Below, piece after piece: positions 54,073 to 62,502 of a stretch of 64,000 bases of DNA. The position numbers and the translations under genes are program-made. This DNA comes from Alphaproteobacteria bacterium (GTDB lineage: Bacteria > Pseudomonadota > Alphaproteobacteria > JAAEOK01), in contig JAAEOK010000036.1 of NCBI GenBank assembly GCA_024244705.1, positions 155,441 through 219,440 on the forward strand, given 5' to 3'. The first letter of the stretch is position 1. Each line of letters opens with the position of its first letter. The notes below the pieces were generated by a model that saw nothing but the letters and a program-made list of their open reading frames with translations, was not told the origin of the DNA and searched no databases.

Positions 54073-55023
54073 ATGACCAAGGCCTTCGCGTCCCAGGCCG
54101 ACTTGAGCGTCAAGAAAGTAACCTTCGACAAGTTGGCCGACGGTGTCTACGGCTATACCGCCGAGGGCGACCCCAATGCCGCGGTCGTCATCGGCGATGA
54201 CGGCGTCATGGTCGTCGATACCCTGGCGACCCCGGTTCAGGCCCGCTCCCTGATCCGCGAAATCCGCAAGGTCACGCGCAAGCCGATCAAGTATCTGGTG
54301 CTCAGCCATTACCACGCCGTCCGCGTTCTCGGTGCCTCGGCCTACAAGGCGGAGCAGATCATCGCCAGCGGCGGCACCTACGAGTTGATCAAGGAGCGCG
54401 GGGCCCAGGATTTCAAATCGGAAACACAGCGCTTTCCACGCCTCTTCGAAAAGGTCGAATCGGTGCCCGGCCTGACCTGGCCGACGATGGTTTTCGACAA
54501 TGCACTGACGATCTGGATGGGCAAACGCGAGGTGCGCATCATGCATCTCGGCCGCGGCCACACCAAGGGCGACACCGTGGTCTGGCTGCCCAAGGAGCGG
54601 ATCATGCTGGCCGGCGATCTGGTCGAACGCGGTGCGACACCCTATTGCGGCGATGCCTACCTGTCCGACTGGCCGGCGACGCTCGACCGGGTTCGGGCGT
54701 TTGCGCCCCGCAAGCTGGTGCCCGGCCGTGGTCCGGCGCTCAAGAGCCCGGCCAAGGTCAACGAAGCCATTGACGGCACGAAATCCTTCGTGACAGCGAT
54801 GCTGAAATCGGTCCAAAATGGCGTGGCCAAGAAAGACGATCTCAAGGACGTCTATCGTAGTACCTACAAAAAGCTCAAACCGAAATATGGCGGCTGGGTG
54901 ATCTTCGACCATTGTCTGCCGTTCAACGTCACCCGTGCCTATGACGAGGCCCAGGGTATCCGCGACCCGCGCATTTGGACCGCACGACGCGACGTGGAAA
55001 TGTGGAAGGCGCTCGAAACCTGA
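54073..55023 (+). CDS. MBL-fold protein with degenerate metal motif
   Basis: 316 residues starting after AAGGAGAGTGCG. The fold is clear: AAVVIGDDGVMVVDTLAT, LVLSHYHAVRVLGAS, MHLGRGHTKGDTVVWLP and IMLAGDLVE. The HxHxDH motif reads H-Y-H-A-V-R, so the Asp-His pair of the second metal site is missing. The later His and Asp are kept. It may bind one metal or act non-hydrolytically. On the same strand as the PaaA-like gene, ~113 bases after its partner. Confidence 0.85.
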   Translation: MTKAFASQADLSVKKVTFDKLADGVYGYTAEGDPNAAVVIGDDGVMVVDTLATPVQARSLIREIRKVTRKPIKYLVLSHYHAVRVLGASAYKAEQIIASGGTYELIKERGAQDFKSETQRFPRLFEKVESVPGLTWPTMVFDNALTIWMGKREVRIMHLGRGHTKGDTVVWLPKERIMLAGDLVERGATPYCGDAYLSDWPATLDRVRAFAPRKLVPGRGPALKSPAKVNEAIDGTKSFVTAMLKSVQNGVAKKDDLKDVYRSTYKKLKPKYGGWVIFDHCLPFNVTRAYDEAQGIRDPRIWTARRDVEMWKALET

Positions 55024-55066
55024 TCGACCGGCAACCAGACCGGCGCGCGACGGTCGCTTGGACAAG

Positions 55067-55945
55067 GTGAACCCGCCTCGGGACACGGACCGGCCGGCGG
55101 TCTCGGTGATCATCCCGGTGTTCAACCGTGGCGCCGAGGTGACCGCGGCGATCGAAAGCGTCGTAGCCCAAACTTTCGTGGATTTCGAGATCGTCGTCGT
55201 CGACGACGCCTCGACCGACGACACCGTCGCCACGGTCGAGGCGCATTCCGATTCGCGCATCCGCGTCGCGCGAAATGCCGTAAACCGCGGCCCGGGCGGA
55301 GCGCGGAATGCGGGCGTCGCGGCGGCGCGGGCGGATATCGTCGCGTTCCTCGATTCCGACGATTGGTGGCGCCCGGAGAAGCTCGAGCGCCAGCTGTCCT
55401 TCATGGCGGAGCACGGAACCGATGTCTGCTGCACCGGATTCGATCTGATCCGTCCTGGCCGGCCGGGGACGGAGCGTCGCCTTCCCGACCCGCCGCGCCT
55501 CGGTCCCGCCGATATGGTCGAACGCGGTGACATCTGCATCGGCACGACGATGGCGGTGCGCCGCGACACCTTCGATCGCGTCGGGCCGTTCGACGAGCGC
55601 TTGCGGCGGCTCGAGGACTGGGACTGGCTGTTGCGCCTCGGCCGTCATCGGGCGCTCGATTTCGTCCCCGAATCGCTGGCCGTCCATCTCGCCCCGGCGG
55701 CGCGCGACGCTGCCGGCGTGACCCGCGCCGCCGCCACGTTGATCCTGGACAAGCATAGCGAAAACCTGGCCCGAATCGATCCCGGGCTGCCACGCCGGCT
55801 CAAAGCCATGACCGCCCGCCATGTCGCCGCCGCCGACTGGATCTCGGGCCGGCCGGTGGCGGCGCTCATATCCGGTTTGCGCGCGCTGTCGTTGGCGCCG
55901 GCCTCGGGCCTGCGCTTTGTCGCTCGGCGCTTCTGGCCCCGCTAG
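55067..55945 (+). CDS. glycosyltransferase family 2 protein
   Basis: 292 residues if GTG 55067 is used; no strong ribosome site, so the start is uncertain. SVIIPVFNRGAEVTAAIESVVAQ, VVVDDASTDDT and AFLDSDDWW carry the GT-A nucleotide-sugar and DxD metal motifs. A C-terminal ~100 residues with an Ala/Arg-rich helix ends the protein. Transfers a sugar to an unknown acceptor, probably at the cytoplasmic face of the membrane. Confidence 0.86.
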   Translation: MNPPRDTDRPAVSVIIPVFNRGAEVTAAIESVVAQTFVDFEIVVVDDASTDDTVATVEAHSDSRIRVARNAVNRGPGGARNAGVAAARADIVAFLDSDDWWRPEKLERQLSFMAEHGTDVCCTGFDLIRPGRPGTERRLPDPPRLGPADMVERGDICIGTTMAVRRDTFDRVGPFDERLRRLEDWDWLLRLGRHRALDFVPESLAVHLAPAARDAAGVTRAAATLILDKHSENLARIDPGLPRRLKAMTARHVAAADWISGRPVAALISGLRALSLAPASGLRFVARRFWPR

Positions 55946-55951
55946 AGCGCT

Positions 55952-56833
55952 CTAAATCGGCGGCAGGCGCCGGACCGCGCTGATGGCATGGCCATGCACG
56001 CGTTGCGCGCGCGCGACGACGTCGGCCAGGGGGTGGAGCGAAACTGCGCCGGCATGGGAGCTGGCATGGAGGTAGCCGCCGGCGCCGTCGACAAAGCCGA
56101 CATGGCCGGGAAAGAAGACCAGGTCGCCGCGGCGAAGCTGCGCCGGATCGGCGGGGATATCGACCGCATCGCCGATCTCGGTTTCCTGCATATAGCTGTC
56201 GCGCGGCGCGAAAATACCAATCGCCTGGAGCGCGATCTGGACCAGCCCCGAGCAATCGATGCCGAGCATGGTGCGCCCGCCCCATAGATACGGGACGCCG
56301 AGGAAGCGCGATGCCACCGCCACGGGATCGTCCTCGAAATCCTCGAACCGGGCGATGTGCGCGCCATGGATCCAGCCGCCGCCGCCAATCGTCCGGTAGC
56401 CGTCACGCTCGCCGCCGACGGCGATGCGGGCCATCATCGGCAGCGCGGCGCGCACATCGGATTTGACCGACGGCGTGGCGAACAGAAACGAGCGCGGCAC
56501 GGCGACGCGATGGGTCGGCGCCGAGATTTCGTCGTCGAGGTCGGCCGGCGCAACATAGCCGACATAGCCGTCATGGGCGCATTGCCCCCATAGCCAGTCG
56601 GCGCCACGCTCGAATACGGTGAAGGTCTCGCCCCACAGCAGCTGGCTGGACTGTTCGGACCCGGCATCCGGCGCCGCCATCACGGCGGCGATCTCGGCCC
56701 GGCATTGGGCCGGCGCGCCGGCGACATAGCGCGCCGCCTCGATCCGGCCGCGCAAACGGACATCGGCGAGGTCCGGGCGGAACGCATGGCGTTTCGGGTC
56801 GAGCGGGGCGTCGGCCATCGGACGCGCATTCAT
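55952..56833 (-). CDS. NlpC/P60 (C40) peptidase with SH3-like domains
   Basis: 293 residues from ATG 56833 (ATG 56818 also possible). The N-terminal half looks like SH3b modules (SSQLLWGETFTVFERGADWLWGQ, DGYVGYVAPADL). The C-terminal NlpC/P60 domain has the catalytic Cys in LGIDCSGLVQIAL and the His in FPGHVGFVDG, with a later HASSH. It should cut peptidoglycan stem peptides. No signal peptide is visible, so it may act on recycled muropeptides. Confidence 0.88.
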   Translation of the reverse strand: MNARPMADAPLDPKRHAFRPDLADVRLRGRIEAARYVAGAPAQCRAEIAAVMAAPDAGSEQSSQLLWGETFTVFERGADWLWGQCAHDGYVGYVAPADLDDEISAPTHRVAVPRSFLFATPSVKSDVRAALPMMARIAVGGERDGYRTIGGGGWIHGAHIARFEDFEDDPVAVASRFLGVPYLWGGRTMLGIDCSGLVQIALQAIGIFAPRDSYMQETEIGDAVDIPADPAQLRRGDLVFFPGHVGFVDGAGGYLHASSHAGAVSLHPLADVVARAQRVHGHAISAVRRLPPI

Positions 56834-56892
56834 TGCTATCGTTGGCGGCGATTCTAGTGCACCGCCGCGTTGGAGGCAAAGCGCTCCGGGTT

Positions 56893-57693
56893 TCAGACGA
56901 TCATGGCGACGAGCACGACGACGAGGAAACCGACATAGATCCGCGCCGAGGTTTTGTCCGTCAGGCGATGCGACAGGCGGGTGCCGATCGGAACCCCGAC
57001 CAGGGCGCCGATCAGCAGCCCGGGCACCGCCGGCCAGTAGACGTAGCCCGTCGTCCCGGCGGGCAGCCCCGGGTCGCCCCAGCCGGAGGCGGCGTAGCCG
57101 ATGGCACCGACCACCGCGATCGGAAACGCCAATGCGGCCGAGATCGCCGACGCGTTGACCATCGGCATGCGCGCCCAGCGCATGAACGGTACCGACATCG
57201 GATTGCCGCCGATGCCGAGCAGCGCCGCCACCAGACCGATCGCGAACCCGACCGGAAGACAGAGCGTGCGCGACGGCGGGCGGAAATCGGCCAGCGCGTA
57301 GTCCGTCGTGAACCCCTTCTTGGTCAGGGCGCGGAAGATCGTGTAGACGACCAGCGCAATGAAGAAATAGCGCAGGATATCGGTCGCGATCCAAGGCGCG
57401 CACAAGGCGGCGGCCAGGGCGCCGAGAGCCACCGTCGGCGCCAGCTTGCGCACCTCCGGCCAGACCACGTCGCCCTTGCGGTTGTGGGCGTAAGTCGATT
57501 CCATCGTGGTCACGACCATCACCGCCAGCGAGGTGCCGATCGCCAGATGCATGACGACGCCGGGGTCGACGCCGAGCCATGGCAGCGACAAATAGAGGAT
57601 CGGCACCACGGTCAAGCCACCGCCGATGCCGAACAGCCCGGCCGGCACCCCGCCCGCGAATCCGGCGGCGACAAAGAGCAGGATGATTTCCAT
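56893..57693 (-). CDS. sulfite exporter TauE/SafE family membrane protein
   Basis: 266 residues with about eight hydrophobic helices. AGFAGGVPAGLFGIGGGLTVVPILY is the first glycine-rich TauE/SafE repeat and GLVAALLGIGGNPMSVPFMRW the second. These families move sulfite, sulfoacetate or organosulfonates outward. Here it lies 15 bases downstream of a gamma-glutamyltransferase-type gene on the same strand, which could link it to glutathione- or sulfur-compound turnover. Confidence 0.9.
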   Translation of the reverse strand: MEIILLFVAAGFAGGVPAGLFGIGGGLTVVPILYLSLPWLGVDPGVVMHLAIGTSLAVMVVTTMESTYAHNRKGDVVWPEVRKLAPTVALGALAAALCAPWIATDILRYFFIALVVYTIFRALTKKGFTTDYALADFRPPSRTLCLPVGFAIGLVAALLGIGGNPMSVPFMRWARMPMVNASAISAALAFPIAVVGAIGYAASGWGDPGLPAGTTGYVYWPAVPGLLIGALVGVPIGTRLSHRLTDKTSARIYVGFLVVVLVAMIV

Positions 57694-57708
57694 CGCCCGG
57701 CTCTGGGG

Positions 57709-59244
57709 TCAGACTTCGGCGACGGCGCCGCCGCGCCGCGCGTCGCCGACGGCGATGAACGTCCGCGACGCCGCATCGAACTCGACCGCATGGACGCCGC
57801 CGAAGAACATGTTGGGCGCATCCCAGAGTTTGTGGTCGGGGTAGTCGGCGAGCAAATCTCCGACCGCCCCGGGATCGAAGCCTGGCTCGACGTTCAACAC
57901 GCCGCCCTCGTAGTGGAGGCGGGGTGCGGTGACGGCGCCGGCCAAGTCGGCCTCGCCGGCCACCAACTGGCGCAACACCTGGAACATCGCGGTGCGGATG
58001 CGATTGGATCCACCGGAGCCGAGAGCGGCCAGGCGATCCCGGCCGACCTCGACCAGCGCCGGGGCCATCATCGAACTGATTCGCGTATCGGGCCGCCAGT
58101 TGTTGAAGCCGCGCGGGTTGATATCGTCCTCGCCGAGCATGTTGTTGAGCATGGTTCCGGTACCCGGGATCAGGTAACCGCAACCCTCGCCGTTGGATAC
58201 GGTCAGACTGGCGGCATTGCCGTCGCCGTCGATGACGCTGATCTGGGTCGTGCCGCGGGCGCTGTGGGGACGATCGGCGATGGCGTCGGCATAGCGCGCG
58301 ACCAGCGCCGGATCGAGGAGGCCAAGAATTTCGTCGCGCGCCGGGTCGTCGTCGAGGCCGCTGTCGATCCGTGCCTTATTGGTCGCCGCCATGATCTCGA
58401 CCAATGCGCGCGGCGATGCCGCCTGGCGCCGCGCCCACAGGCCGAGGGCGAACAGGACGAGGATGCCGCCCGACGATGGCGGTGGATTGATGGTCACGGT
58501 GGCGTCGCCATAGGCTTGCGCGAGCGGCACCCGGCGGGCGACCCGGTAGGCTGCCAGATCGTCGGCCGAAAGCAGGCCGCCGTCGTGGCCGAGCTCGACG
58601 ATGCGGTCGGCGACGGCGCCGCGGTAGAACAGGTCGACGCCCTCGCGGACCAGGCTCTCGAACAGGTCGGCGAGGTCGGGGTTGCGCAAATCCTCGCCGG
58701 ACATGAGCAGCCGGTCCGGGTCCTCGCGGCTGGCGAAGACCACGCGCGCCTCGGGCCGGTAGCGGTAGATCGGCGCGACGACCTCGAGGAGGTAGGATTG
58801 ATAGGGGATCACCGCCACGCCGCGACGGGCGAGTTCGATCGCCGGAGCCATGATCTCGGCCAGCGGCAGGCGGCAGAGCTCGCCGTGGACGGCGAACAGG
58901 CCGCGCACCGCGCCGGGCACGGCGATTGCCCCGCGGCCGATATGGAACTCCTGCTGGACGGGGCCGAAATCGGCGGTGATGGGGAAGAAGTCGAGCCCGT
59001 CGCCGTCGCCCCGCCGTCGCGGCGTCTGGGGGAAGAAGTCGTAGAGCACCGGCGCCTGGTCCGCCGCGCGGGCGAGCAGGAAGCCGCCGCCGCCGCAGGA
59101 TGCCAGCACCGGCTCTGAGACGCAGGCGGCACAGAACGCGGCCAGCGCGGCGTCGAAGGCATTGCCGCCCGCCTCCAGCATCAGCCGGCCGGCTTCCGCA
59201 GTTGCCGGATGGCCGGCGGCAATGGCGCCCGTTGTCTTGCTCAC
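57709..59244 (-). CDS. gamma-glutamyltransferase family protein
   Basis: 511 residues with GTG start at 59244 after GGGGGAGAG. GAIAAGHPATAEAGRLMLEAGGNAFDAA is the N-terminal signature. GTTQISVIDGDGNAASLT contains the autoprocessing Thr (about residue 333), with Gln instead of the common His after TT. GSGGSNRIRTAMFQVL is the conserved glycine loop. No signal peptide, so possibly cytoplasmic. By family an Ntn-hydrolase cleaving gamma-glutamyl or acyl amides. Confidence 0.88.
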   Translation of the reverse strand: MSKTTGAIAAGHPATAEAGRLMLEAGGNAFDAALAAFCAACVSEPVLASCGGGGFLLARAADQAPVLYDFFPQTPRRRGDGDGLDFFPITADFGPVQQEFHIGRGAIAVPGAVRGLFAVHGELCRLPLAEIMAPAIELARRGVAVIPYQSYLLEVVAPIYRYRPEARVVFASREDPDRLLMSGEDLRNPDLADLFESLVREGVDLFYRGAVADRIVELGHDGGLLSADDLAAYRVARRVPLAQAYGDATVTINPPPSSGGILVLFALGLWARRQAASPRALVEIMAATNKARIDSGLDDDPARDEILGLLDPALVARYADAIADRPHSARGTTQISVIDGDGNAASLTVSNGEGCGYLIPGTGTMLNNMLGEDDINPRGFNNWRPDTRISSMMAPALVEVGRDRLAALGSGGSNRIRTAMFQVLRQLVAGEADLAGAVTAPRLHYEGGVLNVEPGFDPGAVGDLLADYPDHKLWDAPNMFFGGVHAVEFDAASRTFIAVGDARRGGAVAEV

Positions 59245-59394
59245 CTCTCCCCCTTCGGATTGGGCAACGGTTGGCGTAGCGTGGCCGCGACGGGGTGTCA
59301 ATCGGCGGCACTCGCGCTTGCTTTACAGGGTGCGGCCGTTCGCTAAACTGGCGCCGATGCGTGCGACACGCTTTCGCGGGGAGGAGGGCGCGCC

Positions 59395-60843
59395 ATGGCC
59401 GCCGAACACATTCACGACCTGGCCCTGATCATCGACGATCTCGACGCCATGGGCCGGCTGGCCCGGGTCAAGACCGAGGTCGATCCGGCCTACGACCTGG
59501 CCGGGCTCGCCTTCGAGCTCGAGGGCGGTCCGCGCGCGGTGCTGTTCGAGAAGGTCAAGGGCCACGACCATCCGGTCTTTACCGGCCTCTATTGGAACCG
59601 AGACCTGCTCGCCGACCTGCTGCGCGAGGACGAGCCGACCCTGCCGCAATTCGTCTCCGGCTGCATCAAGCGGTGGCAGACTAAGCCGGTCGATCCGCGG
59701 TTGGTCGCCGACGGCCCGGTCCTCGACGTGACCGAGGACGCGCCCGACCTCGACCGGATGCCGATCCCGCTCCACGCGCTGCAGGACGGCGGACGCTATT
59801 TCGACGCCGGAGTGGTCATCGCCAAGGACCCGGAGAGCGGCGTCCGCAATGCGTCGATCCAGCGCTTCCTGGTCGAGAACCGCGACACCCTGCACATCAA
59901 CATCGACGCCGGGCGTCACCTCGAGCTCTATTTGGCCAAGGCCAAGGAGCTCGGCAAGACGCTGCCGATTACCCTCAATATCGGCGTCGGTCCGGGGCTG
60001 CACTTCGCCGCCGCCGCGCCCGCTGAGGCCGCGCCCGCCGACACCGACGAACTCGGCATCGCCAGTGAGTTTCACGGCCATCCCTTGCAACTGGTCGCCG
60101 GCACCCGCTCCGACGTCGAGACGGTGGCCCACGCGATGTGGGCGCTGGAATGCGAGATCGTGCCGGGCGAGCTCGGCGAAGAGGGACCGTTCGCCGAGGT
60201 CACCAACTATTACGCCAAGCGCGCGCAGCGCCCAGTGGTTCATGTCCGTGCGATCCACCGCCGCCGAAATCCGGTGTTCCAGACCATCCTTTCCGGGATC
60301 GAGGTGTGGAATTCGGTCGGCCTGCTCGGTGAGGCCAACGTGCTGACCCTGTTGCAACGCCAGGTGCCGGGGGCCGAAGACGTCTATTTCAGCCACGGCG
60401 GCTGCGGCTTCTACCACGCCGTCGTCAAGCTGCGTCAGAAGCGGGCGGGGTGGGGCAAGCAGGCGATCATGGCCGCCTTCGCCGCCTTCCCGCCGCTGAA
60501 GATGGTCACCGTGGTCGACGATGACGTCGACATCCGCAACCCCAGCGACGTCGAATGGGCGATGGCGACGCGGCTCGACGCGACGACCGGCATCGTCGTC
60601 GTCGACAAGGTCTTCGGCCACGGCCTCAACCCCAGCTTCCCCGACTATCTCGGCGCCAAGGTCGGCTTCGATTGCCTGCGCCCGTTCCCGCTCGGCGCCG
60701 ACTACGACCGCGCGTCCTACAAGAAGATGTCGCTCGATGCGGTCGAAATCGCCGCGCCCGAGATCGCGCGTCCCGGTTCGGCGGGGTCGGGGTCGGGCGC
60801 CGCGGCGGACGGTGACGGCGGTTTCAAGGGCGGCGGCATGTGA
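59395..60843 (+). CDS. UbiD family (de)carboxylase
   Basis: 482 residues starting after GGGGAGGAGGG. NASIQRFLVENRDTLHINI, NIGVGPGLHFAAAAP, EFHGHPLQLVAGTRSDVETVA, FSHGGCGFYHAVVKLRQ and NPSDVEWAMATRLDAT match the prenylated-FMN UbiD fold. The C-terminus is an unusual Gly/Ala/Ser-rich tail (GSAGSGSGAAADGDGGFK). It needs prFMN from a UbiX. The substrate is probably an aromatic or alpha,beta-unsaturated acid. Coupled to the next gene by GTGA. Confidence 0.9.
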   Translation: MAAEHIHDLALIIDDLDAMGRLARVKTEVDPAYDLAGLAFELEGGPRAVLFEKVKGHDHPVFTGLYWNRDLLADLLREDEPTLPQFVSGCIKRWQTKPVDPRLVADGPVLDVTEDAPDLDRMPIPLHALQDGGRYFDAGVVIAKDPESGVRNASIQRFLVENRDTLHINIDAGRHLELYLAKAKELGKTLPITLNIGVGPGLHFAAAAPAEAAPADTDELGIASEFHGHPLQLVAGTRSDVETVAHAMWALECEIVPGELGEEGPFAEVTNYYAKRAQRPVVHVRAIHRRRNPVFQTILSGIEVWNSVGLLGEANVLTLLQRQVPGAEDVYFSHGGCGFYHAVVKLRQKRAGWGKQAIMAAFAAFPPLKMVTVVDDDVDIRNPSDVEWAMATRLDATTGIVVVDKVFGHGLNPSFPDYLGAKVGFDCLRPFPLGADYDRASYKKMSLDAVEIAAPEIARPGSAGSGSGAAADGDGGFKGGGM

Positions 60844-61706
60844 GCGATCGCAAGACGACGCTCGCCCTCGGCGACATCCGCATCGACCGCCTCGTCGAGA
60901 TGGAGATGCGCTACAAGACGCCGCTGGAGCTGTTCACCGACGCCACCGCCGAAATCGTCGAAGCGTACCGCGCCTGGATGGAGCCGTGGGCGATGTGCCC
61001 CGAGAGCGGCAAGTTGATCATGCCGGTGCAGTCCTATCTGGTGCGCACCCGCCATCACACGATCCTCATCGATACCTGCGTCGGCTGCGCCAAGGACAAC
61101 CCGCATTTCGAGCCGTGGCACCGGCGCGACGAGGCGTCGTGGCTGGCCGCGCTGGTGGCCGCCGGCGTCGCGCCGGAAGCGGTCGACTTCGTTCTTTGCA
61201 CCCATTTCCACGCCGACCATTGCGGCTGGAACACGCGGCGGGTCGACGGCCGCTGGGTGCCGACCTTCCCCAACGCATCCTATGTCCTGTCGCGCGACGA
61301 GGTCGCCCATTACGCGGCCAATCCCAACAATGCCTACCGCGAAAGCGTGCTGCCGGTGATCGAGGCCGGACAGGCGGTGTTGGTCGACATGGACCACGCC
61401 CTCGACGACGAGGTCTGGCTCGAGCCGACGCCGGGCCATACGCCGGGCCATGTCGCGGTGCGGCTCGCCTCCCAAGGCCGCGAGGCGGTGATGTGCGGCG
61501 ACCTCATCCATGCGCCGATCCAGTGCGTCTTTCCCGATTGGCGGTTCCGTATCGACAGCGACCCGGAGCAGGGACGGGCGACGCGGCGGCACTTCCTCGC
61601 CGCCCATTGCGACAGCGGCCGAACCGTGCTGACCGCCCACTTTCCGTCGCCCTCGATGGGCCACGTGGTGGCGGACGGCGACGCCTACCGGTTCGCGTTT
61701 CTGTAG
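60840..61706 (+). CDS. MBL-fold metallohydrolase
   Basis: 288 residues with GTG start in a GTGA overlap with ubiD. The complete motif THFHADHCGWN (residues ~120-130) is present, followed by PTPGHTPGHVAVRL, VMCGDLIHAPIQ and a late His (VLTAHFPSPSMGH), i.e. a full dinuclear site. Expected to hydrolyse a lactone or thioester; coupling to UbiD suggests a shared catabolic route. Confidence 0.9.
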   Translation: MSDRKTTLALGDIRIDRLVEMEMRYKTPLELFTDATAEIVEAYRAWMEPWAMCPESGKLIMPVQSYLVRTRHHTILIDTCVGCAKDNPHFEPWHRRDEASWLAALVAAGVAPEAVDFVLCTHFHADHCGWNTRRVDGRWVPTFPNASYVLSRDEVAHYAANPNNAYRESVLPVIEAGQAVLVDMDHALDDEVWLEPTPGHTPGHVAVRLASQGREAVMCGDLIHAPIQCVFPDWRFRIDSDPEQGRATRRHFLAAHCDSGRTVLTAHFPSPSMGHVVADGDAYRFAFL

Positions 61707-61726
61707 AGCGGCTCGGTCGCGGCGAT

Positions 61727-61895
61727 GTCCCCCTCACCCAGCTCCGGCTAGGCTCGGTTCCCCCTCACCCTCCCGCTAAGCGGGTCCCTCCCTCTCCCCC
61801 AAGGGGGCGAGGGAACGTGGGTAAGGGGCGAGGGACGATACGCTGCGCTCGGTCCAACTCCCTCTCCCCTCGAGGGAGAGGGTCGGGGTGAGGGG
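61727..61895. repeat. compound GC-rich palindromic repeat, copy 2 (left flank of DUF559)
   Basis: 169 bases. It begins with GTCC and CCCTCACCCAGCTCCGGCTA, then CCCTCACCCTCCCGCT, CTCCCTCTCCCC, GGGGCGAGGG, GCGCTCGG, AACTCCCTCTCCCC and ends GAGAGGGTCGGGGTGAGGGG. Nearly the same block recurs at 62296-62440 in the same orientation; this copy has one extra internal segment (AACGTGGGTAAGGGGCGAGGG). Its inner end stops 3 bases before the DUF559 stop codon. Confidence 0.9.
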
Positions 61896-61898
61896 CTG

Positions 61899-62240
61899 TT
61901 ACGAACGGTCGCTCAGGCAGGCATCGATGCGGGCCAGGACGCCATCCAGGTTGTCCAGCACGTCGTTGTTCCAGACCCGCAGGACCCGGTGGCGCTGTCG
62001 GCGGAGATCGCGATTGCGCAGGGTGTCTTCGCGCGCCGTCAACGCTGCGTGCTGGCCGCCATCGACCTCGATAACAAGCCGTTTCTCGAAACAGACGAAG
62101 TCGACGATATACGGACCAATCGGATGCTGACGGCGGAACTTGGCGCCGACCATTTGCCGGTTCCGGAGACGCGCCCACAACCGGCGTTCAGCATCGGTCG
62201 GCCGTTGCCGTAGGTCTCGTACGCGTTGGTCGGTCGTCAT
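61899..62240 (-). CDS. DUF559 protein, Vsr-like endonuclease fold
   Basis: 113 residues. RQRPTDAERRLWARLRNRQMVG, KFRRQHPIGPYIVDFVCFEKR and LVIEVDGGQH give the full DUF559/VSR-like PD-(D/E)XK pattern, and HRVLRVWNNDVLDNLDGVLARI the C-terminal block. The active-site acidic and Gln residues are kept, so it looks intact. It is bracketed by two compound repeats (61727-61895 and 62296-62440) with only 3 and 55 bases between gene and repeats. Function of DUF559 is unknown; a nuclease acting on those repeats is a reasonable guess. Confidence 0.9.
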   Translation of the reverse strand: MTTDQRVRDLRQRPTDAERRLWARLRNRQMVGAKFRRQHPIGPYIVDFVCFEKRLVIEVDGGQHAALTAREDTLRNRDLRRQRHRVLRVWNNDVLDNLDGVLARIDACLSDRS

Positions 62241-62295
62241 TGATCCACGTTACCAGTATTGGGCGGCGGATTCGATCGACCTCACCCGCATTGTC

Positions 62296-62440
62296 GTCCC
62301 CTCACCCAGCTCCGGCTGGGCTCGGTTCCCCCTCACCCTCCCGCTGCGCGGTCCCTCCCTCTCCCCGATGGGGCGAGGGATGATTGGTCGCGCTCGGCCG
62401 AACTCCCTCTCCCCTTGCGGGAGAGGGTCGGGGTGAGGGG
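62296..62440. repeat. compound GC-rich palindromic repeat, copy 3 (right flank of DUF559)
   Basis: 145 bases in the same orientation as the 61727 copy. The first ~47 bases are almost identical (only about two differences). The terminal part AACTCCCTCTCCCC with GAGAGGGTCGGGGTGAGGGG is repeated with a few changes around the loop. Inner stems such as CTCTCCCC/GGGGCGAG and CCCTCTCCC/GGGAGAGGG can form hairpins. Confidence 0.9.
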
Positions 62441-62502
62441 TAAACGAAACGCGCCGCCCGAGAGGGGCGGCACGTCCGCTAGGTTGACTTGTATGACGCC
62501 GG

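Noticed and set aside
56833..59118. A 761-codon open frame on the plus strand
   Set aside because: It is antisense to the gamma-glutamyltransferase, TauE and NlpC/P60 genes. Composition is Arg/Asp/Gly-rich shadow sequence with no motif, as expected in GC-rich DNA.
61727..62440. CRISPR-like array
   Set aside because: There are repeats, but they are long palindromes flanking a gene, without regular spacers or cas genes.
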